Positions 18,576 to 28,034 are shown, counted from the first letter of the stretch. The stretch: DNA of 64,000 bases from Gemmataceae bacterium (GCA_019752375.1 JAIEMG010000037.1:45436-109435); one strand, 5' to 3'. A program made the numbers and translations. The notes: generated from the letters alone by a model not told the origin.

Positions 18576-18649
18576 TACGCCCGGAGGGATTCGAACCCCC
18601 AACCTACGGTTCCGAAGACCGTTGCTCTATCCAGTTGAGCTACGGGCGC
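18576..18649 (-). tRNA. tRNA-Arg (anticodon TCG)
   Basis: 74-nt cloverleaf on the minus strand. Acceptor GCGCCCG pairs with CGGGCGT (one G-U), anticodon arm ACGGT-CTTCGGA-ACCGT gives anticodon TCG for CGA codons, and T arm GGGGGTTCGAATCCCTC is canonical. Discriminator A; no encoded CCA. Confidence 0.95.
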
Positions 18650-19041
18650 GTGTACGAAGCCGAACATCGAAGCGACTGGCCCATCCTTGGGTGGTGCATG
18701 ATGCCGCAGAAGTGGCGAGGTGTCAAGGTAGTGAAGCAACTGCGGAGAGATCCGTCTGGATGCCTGCGGAATCTGGTACGAAGTACCAACATCGAAAACC
18801 GCTGGCTTCAGCGGGCAGCTTCCGTCCTGTCCAAGCTACCCAAACCAAAACGAGTCCTCGCCAAATGAAAGCCGCATCGCTCAACGACTACCACTCGGCG
18901 TCATGAGTTTCCCCGAAGCAATGGCGGGGCGTGTGTCGAGTATCTTCGTTGCCGTTAACACCGGATCTCTTCGATCGCGCTGATCTTCGACATTAATGAC
19001 TCGATCCGGTTCCGCCGGGAACCGAGGGTCGCTGTTCGGGA
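18650..19041. other. Gene-free stretch
   Basis: About 390 bp between the tRNA and the PEBP gene. An open frame of 77 codons on the plus strand (18635-18868) starts inside the tRNA and has no recognisable similarity. No repeat or promoter could be identified. Confidence 0.4.
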
Positions 19042-19503
19042 TTACCGTCCATAAACTCCCATCAGTTGTGCTTCGGCCACGATATGCCCCTTCATGGCGG
19101 GCTGCAGTTGGGCCTTGGTCGCACCTGCCGGCAGGTCGAGCGTCGTGTCCAGCGCATACAGCCTAAAATAGTAGCGGTGCGGTTTGCCCTTGGGCGGGGC
19201 CGGTCCTCCGTAGCCGATCGCGCCGAAATCGTTCTTCCCCTGCTTGGCTCCGCTGGCCAGAACTTCGTTCTTCGGCACACCCTCCTCCAACTCACGAGTC
19301 GCGGCCGGCAAGTTGAAGAGAACCCAATGAACCCAGGTGCCACGGGGAGCGTCGGGATCGTCACAGATCAAGGCCAGGCTTTTGGTCTCGGATGGTGGGT
19401 CGGACCAGCGCAGCGGCGGCGAGCGATCCGTACCATCTCCCGTGTACGGCGTTGGAATAGTCGCTCCTGGCTGAAACGCGGTGCTGGTGAGTGCGATGGA
19501 CAT
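19042..19503 (-). CDS. YbhB/YbcL (PEBP, Raf-kinase-inhibitor-like) family protein
   Basis: 153-residue phosphatidylethanolamine-binding-protein fold. Signature blocks: PPLRWSDPPSETKSLALICD, DPDAPRGTWVHWVLFNLPA (the anion-pocket DPDAP and HWV) and GYGGPAPPKGKPHRYYFRLY. No signal peptide, so cytoplasmic, like E. coli YbhB. The ligand and role of bacterial members are not established. Monocistronic; promoter not identified. Confidence 0.93.
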   Translation of the reverse strand: MSIALTSTAFQPGATIPTPYTGDGTDRSPPLRWSDPPSETKSLALICDDPDAPRGTWVHWVLFNLPAATRELEEGVPKNEVLASGAKQGKNDFGAIGYGGPAPPKGKPHRYYFRLYALDTTLDLPAGATKAQLQPAMKGHIVAEAQLMGVYGR

Positions 19504-19777
19504 GGAAGATCCTCGTGACTACGTTTCAATGGGCAGTTGCGTGCTCCCTGGCGAGGGCCGGTGAGTCCTGCGGACTGAGGCATTGAGGGCCCCGGTGATT
19601 TCAACCGGCCCGTCTGCATTCCGCCAGCGGTCAGCGAGCGATCCAAGCGCGATTATCCCGGCTCTGGAAGCTGGGGTGCAAGTGTGTGGGAGCAAAAGAA
19701 AAAAGAAAAACCTTGCTGCCCGCTTCCGTAAGCGGCCAGAAAGGTGATATGTGAATTTGACAGTTCAGTCCGAGCGA

Positions 19778-19978
19778 TCAGTTGTCGCTGAACAGCGGCG
19801 TAGCCTTGCGATCTTCAAGGACGACCCCGTTGGGATCGAGGAGTCGGAAACGGCCGACTGAGTAAAGCTTTAGTTGTCGGTGGAAGATCTCACGAGCCTT
19901 ACTTTCGGGGCCACGGCAAACCGTTGTCCAGTTCTGCCCGCCCAAACCCGCCTTTTGTACCTGGAACTCGGCGGTCAT
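19778..19978 (-). CDS. Small conserved hypothetical protein
   Basis: 66 residues starting MTAEFQVQKAGLGGQNWTTV and ending LEDRKATPLFSDN, with a middle KAREIFHRQLKLYSVGRFRL followed by LDPNG. It reads like a short alpha/beta domain. GAGGGAG lies 8 bp before ATG 19978, which supports this start over a longer in-frame one at 20032. No known domain; I recall the same style of small protein in planctomycetes, but cannot name a family. Confidence 0.6.
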   Translation of the reverse strand: MTAEFQVQKAGLGGQNWTTVCRGPESKAREIFHRQLKLYSVGRFRLLDPNGVVLEDRKATPLFSDN

Positions 19979-20407
19979 GGCTTTACTCCCTCGGGAACCT
20001 CGCCGTCCCATGGACGGTCGGAAGCACCGCATTCGTTGAGATAGTATTCGGCGTATGCCGTGTCCGAACTGAGTCGGTCATGATGAAATCAAAAGCACGT
20101 TCCGTGCCAGGCGCGCGTCCGGCGCGACGAAATTCGCAACTAATTGCCCTGAAAGGCGTTGCCCAAACAGGCAGGGGACAAGCGAAACGCGGCCCGGACT
20201 GTCCTCTGTGCAGAATCCACACGGAATGTCGTCATTTGAGGCAGTTCGAACGGCGCTCCTTCGGCTCCGTATAGCTTCGACCGTCCTTCTTTACCAGCCG
20301 GACCTTCTGCATCGCCGCGAATGTCTTGGTCGGGGCGCCTTGAACGTCCATGAGGTCAGCCAGCATACCGGCTTGACGGAGCCAACCCTGTTTTCCGGAC
20401 AGAGTCT
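19979..20407. other. Intergenic region with one unassigned 44-codon ORF
   Basis: The only coding-like signal is a minus-strand frame from ATG 20366 to TGA 20232 (44 codons): MLADLMDVQGAPTKTFAAMQ, KVRLVKKDGRSYTEPKERRS. It has protein-like composition but no recognised family and no clear ribosome binding site. It could be a gene fragment, as the next gene is also truncated. Confidence 0.3.
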
Positions 20408-20671
20408 CTACTCCGGATCGGTACTCGTCGGTAGGGCTTCCGCCCAGGTCAGAAATGCATCTCGCCGCCTCGGGTAATCCCAGGTCGAGCGGACAACGGT
20501 CAGGCGGAACGCGGACCAGTCCACGGCCGGGTCATCCCAGACAACATGAAAGGCATCGATGCCTCGCCGCCGCAGGGCATCGATCACTTGGAGATCTTCG
20601 GGGTCCTTGCCGACCACCGCGGCACAGGTAGCGATGGCAACAGCAAATGACGGGGTGCTTGCTTTCATCAT
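20408..20671 (-). pseudogene. N-terminal fragment of an ATP-grasp (RimK-like) ligase
   Basis: 87 codons from ATG 20671 read AVAIATCAAVVGKDPEDLQV, RRRGIDAFHVVWDDPAVDWS, AFRLTVVRSTWDYPRRRDAF and then stop. This is the first domain of the ATP-grasp proteins that begin VALATCxxxxxxDxDD...VWDDPxVDWxxFDLVVVRSTWDY and usually run to about 280 residues. The ATP-binding and catalytic domains are absent, so the fragment cannot be an active ligase. Remnant by truncation. Confidence 0.65.
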
Positions 20672-20857
20672 GGTCAATCCTACGGCTCCGGTCCGTTGGG
20701 CGGCTGATCCAGGCCTGTGACTTTGAGCGGCTGAGCCAGGCGTCCGGGTAGGAGCGGGGCAGGACTTCGGACGCCTGACCCATCGAACTGAGGCCGGGAG
20801 GTTGGGCTTCGGGGCAGGGCGCAAGGGGGCCAAGGGCACGGAGCCTCGATACGGAAC

Positions 20858-22057
20858 TTACTTGCCGCTTCTCAATTGCCGCTGCAATCGGTACTCGCCA
20901 GGGGCGATCCCCAACTCGCGACGGAACACCTCGTACAGTCGCTGGATGGTGGCGAATCCGACGTCGCGAGCGATTGTGCGGAGCGGGCGGTCGCTCTGGG
21001 CCAGCTCCCGCTTCGCTCGCTCGAGGCGGACGCGGCGGATTTCGGTGGCAATCGGCCTCCGAATTGTCCTTTGAAAGTAGTTCTGTAACGTGCGGGTCTC
21101 GACCCCGATCGCAGACGCCACGTCGTCGGGCCCGATGCGACGGTGACTGTTGGCCGAGATGAATGCCAGCGCGCCAGCCACGGTGGGGTCCCGGACGGCG
21201 AAGAAGTCGGTCGATTCACGGACGACCAGCCCGTGCGGCGCTATGCGAACTGGTGCGGCCGGCGCCGCGTCTCCGGCCATCAAGCGGGCGAGTAACTCCG
21301 CCGCCGCGTAACCGATCCGGTCGTACCCGATCTCGACGCTGGTGAGCGACGGACGAGGTTTTTCGCAAAGGGTTTCCTGGTTCTTGCCTGCGACGATTGC
21401 CACGTCCTCCGGGATCCTCCACCCGCGCCGGTGTGCTGCCTGCACTACTAACCGCCCACCCACCTCATGCCCGGCGTACACGCCGACCGGCAGCACCCAC
21501 TCGGCCATGGCGCGGTCGATGAGTTGGACGGTCTTTCGCCACTGGGCGGAGTCGCGGGCCGGGTCTTGAGGTATGTACGCCGACGAGCATTCGAAGCCTG
21601 CGTGGCCGACGAGCCGCGTGAGCTCCGCGACCTCCAGCTCGTTGTCCAGGTTCTCCGGGGAGGTGAGCGTGGCAAACGTGCGGAAGCCGCGGGCCAACAA
21701 GTGCTCGGCAACCAGCCGGCCTGTTTCGGTCGAATCGGGAAAAACTCCCGGCAACAGGCGCCAGGCCGGGGAGCTGGGCCACACGTTCACCACGGGCACC
21801 TCCAGCTTGACCGCCAGCCGGGCGAGCTGGTGATTCGCCCGTGCCACGATGCCGTCGTAGCCGTCCGTCGGACCCCGCGTGCGGCGGAGGGCGTTGTGCG
21901 CGAACTCGTCGATGATCGACACCCATCCCTGTTCCTCGGCATACCGTTGCACCCCGGCGAAGATCTCCGAATGCCGTTTGTACGGCCACTGGAGGTCGAG
22001 CATGATGGCCACACGCGGGGATTGGCGTGCCGCGCGACCGCTTCCGAGATTCGTCAC
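20858..22057 (-). CDS. XylR-family regulator (LacI-like sensor plus AraC HTH)
   Basis: 399 residues. The N-terminal two thirds is a periplasmic-binding-protein/LacI-like sugar sensor: RVAIMLDLQWPYKRHSEIFA, GVFPDSTETGRLVAEHLLARGF and RRGWRIPEDVAIVAGKNQ. The C-terminal about 100 residues form an AraC-type double helix-turn-helix with HRRIGPDDVASAIGVETRTL and SDRPLRTIARDVGFATIQRL. The order sensor-AraC is that of XylR, which responds to a sugar. Start is GTG 22057 with GAGG 7 bp upstream. It is divergent from a broken gene and from the secreted esterase cluster at 22.5-26 kb, which it may control. Confidence 0.88.
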   Translation of the reverse strand: MTNLGSGRAARQSPRVAIMLDLQWPYKRHSEIFAGVQRYAEEQGWVSIIDEFAHNALRRTRGPTDGYDGIVARANHQLARLAVKLEVPVVNVWPSSPAWRLLPGVFPDSTETGRLVAEHLLARGFRTFATLTSPENLDNELEVAELTRLVGHAGFECSSAYIPQDPARDSAQWRKTVQLIDRAMAEWVLPVGVYAGHEVGGRLVVQAAHRRGWRIPEDVAIVAGKNQETLCEKPRPSLTSVEIGYDRIGYAAAELLARLMAGDAAPAAPVRIAPHGLVVRESTDFFAVRDPTVAGALAFISANSHRRIGPDDVASAIGVETRTLQNYFQRTIRRPIATEIRRVRLERAKRELAQSDRPLRTIARDVGFATIQRLYEVFRRELGIAPGEYRLQRQLRSGK

Positions 22058-22143
22058 TTTTTTTCCTCAAAACAGTATTCGCTTCGCGTCAAATTGTAAC
22101 CAGATGAGGAACACAAGGCGAGCGCCGTCAGCGAGGGATAAGG

Positions 22144-22507
22144 ATGCGAACCAGTCACTGCCAGCCGTGGAGTGGGGTGATACCTGCGGGAACGCTGGCC
22201 CTGCTGTATCTGGTCAGCGCAGTCGGTTCGACGGCGAACGGCGCCGGTGCGGAGAAGGCGTTCGCGGTGCCCAGAGAGGTTCAGACCGTCCTGAAAACGT
22301 ACTGCCAAGAATGCCAAGGTGAATATCCGCGGGCGCTAGATCCGGCTGCCGAACTATGGCGACAACGGCCACAAGACGCTCGGCAACCGGTACACCACGC
22401 TGCTGAACGCCTATGGCAAACCGATCAAGCAGTTCGGCGACCTCGACGCCGGCCTCGCGCGGTTCGACATCGATCAGACTGGCCCGATCAAGCAGTTCCT
22501 GGCCTAA
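22144..22507 (+). pseudogene. Composite remnant: cytochrome-like N-terminus joined to a foreign C-terminus
   Basis: The first frame (22144 to about 22320) reads as a signal peptide and then VPREVQTVLKTYCQECQG, the start of the planctomycete cytochrome domain in which a heme CxxCH would be expected; here it is CQECQ, so the His is lost. In another frame, 22355-22507 gives YGDNGHKTLGNRYTTLLNAY, GKPIKQFGDLDAGLARFDID, QTGPIKQFLA, the typical C-terminus of a DUF1552/DUF1501-like protein. Two unrelated gene ends are thus fused by deletion, with a frame break between. Not functional. Confidence 0.6.
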
Positions 22508-22538
22508 CACGCACCATCCCCACCACGAGGAGTTAGTG

Positions 22539-23495
22539 ATGCGACGCATTCGACCTCTACCCCTGCTCGGGATTTTGCTCGTCGCGCTGGCGGCCCCCGC
22601 GAGTGCGGCGGATAAGCCGGTGAAGGTGTTCATCCTCGCCGGCCAGTCGAACATGCAAGGCCACGGGTTCGTCAAGGCCGACCCGAAGCGGAACGGGGGA
22701 AAGGGCAGCCTGGAATATGTCGCCAAGCAGCCCGATGCCGGCAACATGTTCAAGCAATTGCTTGGTAAGGACGGCAAGTGGGCGGTACGGGACGACGTGT
22801 GGATTCATTACCTGGACCGCAAGGGCAAACTCACGGCCGGCTTCGGCGTGAGTCCCGAGTGCATCGGCCCGGAACTCGGGTTCGGCTTCGTGGTCGGCGA
22901 CGCTTACGAGGAGCCCGTGCTGCTCATCAAGTTGGCATGGGGCGGAAAGAGCCTGGCGAAGGACTTCCGTCCGCCGGGTGCGGGCGGGGAGGTCGGGCCG
23001 TACTACAAGGAGGTCGTCGACCGCACGAAAGCCGTGTTGAAGGACCCGAAGAAGGAGTTCCCAGAGTTCGGCGACCGCGGCTACGAGCTGGCCGGGTTCG
23101 GCTGGCACCAGGGTTGGAACGATCGCGTCAACCAGGCGTATGTCGAGGAGTACGAGAAGAACATGGCCCACTTCATCCGCGACATCCGCAAGGACCTCGG
23201 AGTGAAAAGCCTGCCGTTCGTGATCGCCGAGACTGGGATGAGCGGCCCGGAGGAGAAACACCCGCGGGCACTGGCGCTTATGAAGGCCCAGGCCGCCGTG
23301 GCGGAGCACGAGGAGTTCAAGGGCAACGTGGCATTCGTCGGCACGAGGGCGTTCTGGCGCGACAAGGACGTATCGCCGTCCGGACAGGGATACCACTGGA
23401 ATACGAACGCCGAGACGTACTACCTGATCGGCGACGCGATGGGAAAGGCGATGAAGAAGTTGTGCGAGAAGTCACCCGCCAAGGGAGGTTCATGA
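22539..23495 (+). CDS. Secreted sialate O-acetylesterase-like (SASA/CE6) esterase
   Basis: 318 residues with signal peptide MRRIRPLPLLGILLVALAAP, cleaved near ASAADKP. Carbohydrate esterase of the SGNH type: FILAGQSNMQGHG has the nucleophile Ser, IKLAWGGKSLAKDF the oxyanion Gly, FGWHQGWND a conserved block, and GYHWNTNAETYYLIGDAM the catalytic His. Probably removes acetyl or similar esters from polysaccharides in the periplasm. GAGGAG lies 6 bp before ATG 22539. Its stop overlaps the start of the next gene (ATGA), so the two are coupled. Confidence 0.88.
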   Translation: MRRIRPLPLLGILLVALAAPASAADKPVKVFILAGQSNMQGHGFVKADPKRNGGKGSLEYVAKQPDAGNMFKQLLGKDGKWAVRDDVWIHYLDRKGKLTAGFGVSPECIGPELGFGFVVGDAYEEPVLLIKLAWGGKSLAKDFRPPGAGGEVGPYYKEVVDRTKAVLKDPKKEFPEFGDRGYELAGFGWHQGWNDRVNQAYVEEYEKNMAHFIRDIRKDLGVKSLPFVIAETGMSGPEEKHPRALALMKAQAAVAEHEEFKGNVAFVGTRAFWRDKDVSPSGQGYHWNTNAETYYLIGDAMGKAMKKLCEKSPAKGGS

Positions 23496-25129
23496 TGTCG
23501 AAGATTTCGTGCCGCCTTTGGATCCCCGCATGCCTGGCAATCCTGATTCTGGGGCAACCTGCGCGCACCGCAGCGCCCGAGGCGGCGCTCCAGAAAGCGG
23601 AGATGGCCGGCTACCTGCTCGTTCCACACAGCAAGGTGGATGCGAATTACAACGCCGGCTTCTCCATGTACGTGGCGGCCTGGCCGCTCTTGAAGAACTA
23701 CCCAGGGCAGGACTTTCAGAGCGGGCTGTTCGGCACCTGGATGTTCGCCCAGCACGACGGGCCGAAGCCGGAGAAGATGTACTCCGATATCGAAGGCGGC
23801 CTCGGCTGGTGGCGCGACACACGCTTCGCCACCGAGACGCCGAAGTTCATCATGGGCGGAGTGGCCCTGAACTTCAGCGAGTGGGCAAACGGCCCCGGCG
23901 CCGGTAAGGGCCGCGACTGGAAAAAGCCCGCCGGCCATTACGGCATCGCCCAGCTTAGCCCGTGGGTGCTCTGGCCGCCGGATGGCCTCAATCTAAAGCA
24001 GGGCACCTCCGGCGAACTGTTCGGCTACGGTTACCTGCCATTGCCGCTCACTGCGTCCAAGAAAACCACAGCGGGAAAGGACATTCCGACCGGAAACCAG
24101 TCCTGGACCCTGTTTCTCAACACCGGCAACTTCAAAGGGCCGGTGACGTTCTTCGTGCCGTACTTCTGGTCGAAGCCCACCCTGGAGAATCCCAAGCTGA
24201 GCGGGCTGTTCCTCGACTCCCGACCGTCCGATCCGAACAAGGCGGTGCAAATGGAGACGCAGCACATCCCCGCCTTTATCGCCAAGGACGAGAAAGGCGA
24301 CACCTACGCTCGTGTTGCCCCCGTGCAGTTCCCCGCAAGAGCGGACGGCGACGCACCACTGGTGCATCGCATCACGGCATACAACCGATCCGCGTTGTGG
24401 GACGGCGTCCAGGCCTGGTTTGACGGCGGTAAAGAGGTAGCGGGCGTCATCGATCCGAAGGCCGCTCGCGTTCACACGTTCGACGGCAAGGGCGGCGCGA
24501 CCTGGCGGATCTACCCGCCCAAAGAAGAACGCAACAATCGGGTGCCATTGGCCTGGAGTTCCTTCGCCACTTCCGCCGCGCTTGACGACACCACCTACGG
24601 CTACCGATGGGGCAAGGAGTCCGTGTCCAGCGATGGCGGACTCGTCACTCTTCCTGAGTACTACCGCCTGTCAAAGATTAAATTGGAGAAAGAGCAGTGG
24701 GTGGCGGTGAACCCGAAGGAGGTGCCCGCCGAGACCGGGCTGGCGAAAGTCACATTCCCCCAGCGGCGCACCGCGAACCCGCAGCCCTACGTCACCCCGG
24801 ACGAGGCGAACAGCAGCTGGAAGAAGCCCGGACCGGCGGCCGGGCCATTCGAGGCAAAGCTGGGAGACGGCAGCGTCGTCACCTATTACTGGTACCGCTT
24901 CGCCGACCAACCCGCCCTGCTGAACGCCGACCTGACCGACGCCGAACGGGAAGCCCTCCAGAAGCGGGTCGAGATGTTGCACCGGAAGTGGACCAAGGAG
25001 CGCGAGTACCTTTCTCCGCCGACGGTCGGCAAGTTGGCCGACCTTGACCCGACGGTGCTCGTGACCCCGCCAAAGGGCCTGGAAGTCGGCTATGTACCGA
25101 TCGTCACTCGACAGGCTGCGAAAGAGTAG
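23492..25129 (+). CDS. Secreted hypothetical protein, coupled to the esterase
   Basis: 545 residues; signal peptide (SKISCRLWIPACLAILILGQ, then PARTAAPE). The mature protein has aromatic-rich beta-type segments: NAGFSMYVAAWPLLKNYPGQ, GLFGTWMFAQHDG, WRIYPPKEERNNRVPLAW and VVTYYWYRFADQPALLNADL. I do not recognise a family. Position in an operon with a carbohydrate esterase and a DUF1080 protein points to polysaccharide handling in the envelope. GGGAGG precedes ATG 23492, which overlaps the esterase stop by 4 bp; a second ATG follows directly at 23495. Confidence 0.75.
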   Translation: MMSKISCRLWIPACLAILILGQPARTAAPEAALQKAEMAGYLLVPHSKVDANYNAGFSMYVAAWPLLKNYPGQDFQSGLFGTWMFAQHDGPKPEKMYSDIEGGLGWWRDTRFATETPKFIMGGVALNFSEWANGPGAGKGRDWKKPAGHYGIAQLSPWVLWPPDGLNLKQGTSGELFGYGYLPLPLTASKKTTAGKDIPTGNQSWTLFLNTGNFKGPVTFFVPYFWSKPTLENPKLSGLFLDSRPSDPNKAVQMETQHIPAFIAKDEKGDTYARVAPVQFPARADGDAPLVHRITAYNRSALWDGVQAWFDGGKEVAGVIDPKAARVHTFDGKGGATWRIYPPKEERNNRVPLAWSSFATSAALDDTTYGYRWGKESVSSDGGLVTLPEYYRLSKIKLEKEQWVAVNPKEVPAETGLAKVTFPQRRTANPQPYVTPDEANSSWKKPGPAAGPFEAKLGDGSVVTYYWYRFADQPALLNADLTDAEREALQKRVEMLHRKWTKEREYLSPPTVGKLADLDPTVLVTPPKGLEVGYVPIVTRQAAKE

Positions 25130-25230
25130 ACGGATTACATGGCCCCCGCCAATAGAATGGCGTGGACATCGTCTGGGCAAACGGGCCAAGTAACGATTCA
25201 GAACAGCCGCTGACCAACGGAGACGACCCC

Positions 25231-25974
25231 ATGGTGCCCGCTATCCTGCTTTCGCTGACCCTTCTCTCGGCAGATCCGAGTTTCAAGCCGGATCAGAGCA
25301 ACCTCCCCGTCACGCCTCCGAAAGCGGCGACCGTGCTTCTCGACGAGAAGGGGAAGCACTCGTTCGTGAGCATGGCGGGCGAGAAGATCGACTGGCCAGT
25401 CCAGGACGGCGTAATCGTGTCGACGCCCAAGAAGAACCAGAACCACATCGTCTCCAAACTCCACTTCAAGGACGCGGACATCCACGTCGAATTTCTGTTG
25501 CCGGACAAGGGGCCGGCGAACAGCGGCGTCTACATCCACGGGCATTACGAGGTGCAGATTTTGAACTCGTTCGGCAAGGAGAAGGTCACGCAAGAGGATG
25601 CCGGCGCGCTGTACGGGTTCGCTCCGCCTCTCGAGAACGCCTGCCGCAAGCCGGGCGAGTGGCAGGTCTTCGACATTCGCTACCGCGCTCCGCGGCGCGA
25701 CGAGTCGGGCAAGATCGTGGAGAATGGGACCGTCACGGTGTGGTACAACGGGAAAAAGGTCCAGGACGGAACTCCATTTGGCGAACCGAAGTCGACGTTC
25801 CACCCGTTCCGTTTCGGTACGACCCCGTATTTGGAGAAGATCAGGGATCAGCAGAAGAAGACCATGACCGGCCCGGTGTTCCTTCAGGACCACGGCAACC
25901 CGGTGAAGTTCCGAAACATTTGGGTGCTCCCGGCAGACGAACGCGCTTTCACTTACGAACCCGACGGGAAATGA
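25231..25974 (+). CDS. DUF1080 (3-keto-disaccharide hydrolase-like) secreted protein
   Basis: 247 residues, beginning MVPAILLSLTLLSADPS, a short signal. The DUF1080 jelly-roll is shown by IVSKLHFKDADIHVEFLLPD, GPANSGVYIHGHYEVQILNS, AGALYGFAPPLENACRKPGE, WQVFDIRYRAPR, GTVTVWYNGKKVQDG and VFLQDHGNPVKFRNIWVLP. Concanavalin-like proteins of this family include enzymes that cleave 3-keto-glycosides. GGAG 8 bp before ATG 25231 decides the start. Third gene of the rightward cluster, 100 bp after the previous stop. Confidence 0.9.
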   Translation: MVPAILLSLTLLSADPSFKPDQSNLPVTPPKAATVLLDEKGKHSFVSMAGEKIDWPVQDGVIVSTPKKNQNHIVSKLHFKDADIHVEFLLPDKGPANSGVYIHGHYEVQILNSFGKEKVTQEDAGALYGFAPPLENACRKPGEWQVFDIRYRAPRRDESGKIVENGTVTVWYNGKKVQDGTPFGEPKSTFHPFRFGTTPYLEKIRDQQKKTMTGPVFLQDHGNPVKFRNIWVLPADERAFTYEPDGK

Positions 25975-26043
25975 CCCTGTACCGACGTAGGAGTCCAGAG
26001 AATCCGAATCGGTCGGCCGCACCCGAGGAAATACACACACGAA

Positions 26044-26286
26044 CTACGCGGGACTGTCCGGGCTGTGTTCTTTACCTGCTCGAATGCCCGTGAGGTACTG
26101 CTCGGTGGAGACGAGCCGCGCGTACCCAAACCGCAGCGCCGCCATGAAGGCGGCATGTACCGCTGCGGTGGGAACCACGGTGCCCTCGATCACTTGGTCG
26201 CGCGTAGCGCACGCGTCATGCACGACGACGCACTGGTATCCCAGGTCGCTCGCAGCCCGGGTTCCCGCGTCCACGCACACTGGCAA
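26044..26286 (-). pseudogene. Isochorismatase-family cysteine hydrolase, C-terminal fragment
   Basis: 80 codons: VCVDAGTRAASDLGYQCVVV, HDACATRDQ, VHAAFMAALRFGYARLVSTE, QYL. The catalytic Cys motif (CVDAGTRAA, family CVxxTxRxA) is at the very start, but the preceding 100 or so residues with the Asp and Lys of the triad are missing and no frame upstream supplies them. A decayed remnant. Confidence 0.7.
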
Positions 26287-26329
26287 CCTTCACCGGCATA
26301 ATCGGGCCGGTGAGGCTGGTGCCGCGGTC

Positions 26330-27658
26330 TCAGCCCACCAACTCACTGATCGGTTCGCGATTGTCGAGCAAATATTGCGGTCGGCCGTTGAAGTCGTTGA
26401 GCGTCTGGGCGGGGTCGATGCCGAGCACGTGATAGAGTGTGGCCAGCACGTTTTCCGGCGTGTAGTGCTTGCCGGCTGGATGTTCGCCCTTGGCGCTCGT
26501 GGCGCCAATCGCCTGACCCATCGTTAGCCCGCCGCCGGCCAGCAGCGCGAAGCCGGCCTCTTTCCAGTGATCGCGCCCGGCGTTGCCATTGACCTTGGGC
26601 GTCCGTCCCATCTCGCCCCAGATGACCACGGCCACATCCTTGTCCAGCCCGCGCTCGTGCAGGTCGGTCACGAGAGCTTCAATGGCTCGATCGAGTGCCG
26701 GCAGCGCGACCCGCAATCTCTTGAAGATATTCCCGTGGTCGTCCCAGCCCTCGAGGCCCGAACCTGTCGGCGCCATGGAAACTACCGGCACGCCGGCTTC
26801 CACTAGCTTCCGGGCGAGAAGAAAGTCGGTCGCCCCGCTGTAGCGCTGCAGCACCTTCGTCGGCTCCTTGGAAAGATCAAAGGCATCGCGCACCCGGCCG
26901 GTGGCGATCATCGCCAGCGCCTGCCGGTTGAAGGAATCCGCCCCGGCCAAGGTGCCGCGACGGTCGTCAAGTTCCCGGTTGAGTTGGTCGAAGCTACGCA
27001 GGAGCACGTCGCGCTCCTGAAGCCGTTCGAGGGTCAGTCCGCTGGCCAGACTCAGGTTTTTCTGCTGCACCGGGGTGAAAGGCTGGTGGGCAGAGCCGAG
27101 GAACGCCGGGAGATTCTGAACCGAATATGCTCCCGGAATGCCCGTGCGGTGACTCAGTACAACGTAGGCCGGGATGTCACACCGCACTCCCGCATCAGCG
27201 CGCAGCCGCGAGACCACGGAGCCCAGGGCTGGCCGAAAGGCCTCCTGGGGAAAGCCGCTGAACAGCTCGGGAGGAGTATGGTCGTCGCCCCTGCTTGGTT
27301 GCTGGAAACGCAGATTGCGAATGACGGCGAGTTTGTCCGCGATCTTGGCCTGGAGCGGCATGAACTCGCACAGGTCCATTCCCGGAACATTGGTGCGGAT
27401 CGGTTTGAATTCTCCTCGGAACTCCACAGGCGCGTCCGGCTTGAGATCGTACATGTCGAGGTGGCTGGGGCCCCCATACAGGTAGATCATGATGACGGAC
27501 TTGGCCCGCGGCGGCGTCTTTTCTCCACCACGCGCCTGGCAACGCAGGAGGTTGGCCCAGGTCAGGCCGCCGATGCCGAGCGCACCGACATTGAGGAAGG
27601 CACGCCGCGACATGCCGTCGCACAACTTTCTCTGTTTGGAGCCCAGGATGGTAAGCAT
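26330..27658 (-). CDS. DUF1501 family protein (Tat-exported, sulfatase-like fold)
   Basis: 442 residues from ATG 27658. MSRRAFLNVGALGIGGLTW is a twin-arginine-type signal. DUF1501 marks: AKSVIMIYLYGGPSHLDMYD, VPGMDLCEFMPLQAKIADKL, GDDHTPPELFSGFP, PVVSMAPTGSGLEGWDDHGN, VAVVIWGEMGRTPKVNGNAG and RDHWKEAGFALLAGGGL. It belongs to the alkaline-phosphatase/sulfatase superfamily, with H, D and E metal ligands kept; activity unproven. In planctomycetes DUF1501 genes accompany DUF1549/1553 proteins; no such partner is adjacent here, but one pair occurs at 29.3-33.4 kb. Confidence 0.92.
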   Translation of the reverse strand: MLTILGSKQRKLCDGMSRRAFLNVGALGIGGLTWANLLRCQARGGEKTPPRAKSVIMIYLYGGPSHLDMYDLKPDAPVEFRGEFKPIRTNVPGMDLCEFMPLQAKIADKLAVIRNLRFQQPSRGDDHTPPELFSGFPQEAFRPALGSVVSRLRADAGVRCDIPAYVVLSHRTGIPGAYSVQNLPAFLGSAHQPFTPVQQKNLSLASGLTLERLQERDVLLRSFDQLNRELDDRRGTLAGADSFNRQALAMIATGRVRDAFDLSKEPTKVLQRYSGATDFLLARKLVEAGVPVVSMAPTGSGLEGWDDHGNIFKRLRVALPALDRAIEALVTDLHERGLDKDVAVVIWGEMGRTPKVNGNAGRDHWKEAGFALLAGGGLTMGQAIGATSAKGEHPAGKHYTPENVLATLYHVLGIDPAQTLNDFNGRPQYLLDNREPISELVG

Positions 27659-27917
27659 GGCATCTCTCTTGGGACGGTAGGGCAAACTCAGGCAGGTAGG
27701 AGACAATCGGCGAGCGAACTTTCGATGACCACGGGTCGTGATCAGGAGGCAGGTATGCCAGACCGTGGCGCCCCACGTACTGGCTTCTGAATTGCCGGTA
27801 CTTTACCAGTAACAATGGTAAGAAGCACCAGGCAAACTAGAAATTCCGCGAATCGCTCTACTGCGCCAGCAAGTTCACGATCCGGTATCGACGACCCGTG
27901 GGAGCTCAAGGACTTGC

Positions 27918-28034
27918 GCGACATACTACGCCGAGCACATTTCCGAGTCGTCCATCGAGATTCTTGGCCATTCGGTCGGCCGCATTACCTACCGCCACTA
28001 CGCGCACCGTGCCCCACTGGCGCGGCAGCGTCAC
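27918..28034 (+). pseudogene. Tyrosine recombinase/phage integrase C-terminal remnant
   Basis: In one plus-strand frame: TYYAEHISESSIEILGHSVG, RITYRHYAHRAPLARQR. This is the last catalytic stretch of a tyrosine recombinase (the LGHS box and the TxxxYxH tyrosine). The rest of the gene is gone. It marks a former integration event that abuts the leader-peptide ORF on the other strand. Confidence 0.6.

Noticed and set aside
18635..18868. 77-codon plus-strand frame after the tRNA
   Set aside because: It starts within the tRNA-Arg gene on the other strand and shows no ribosome site or family similarity.
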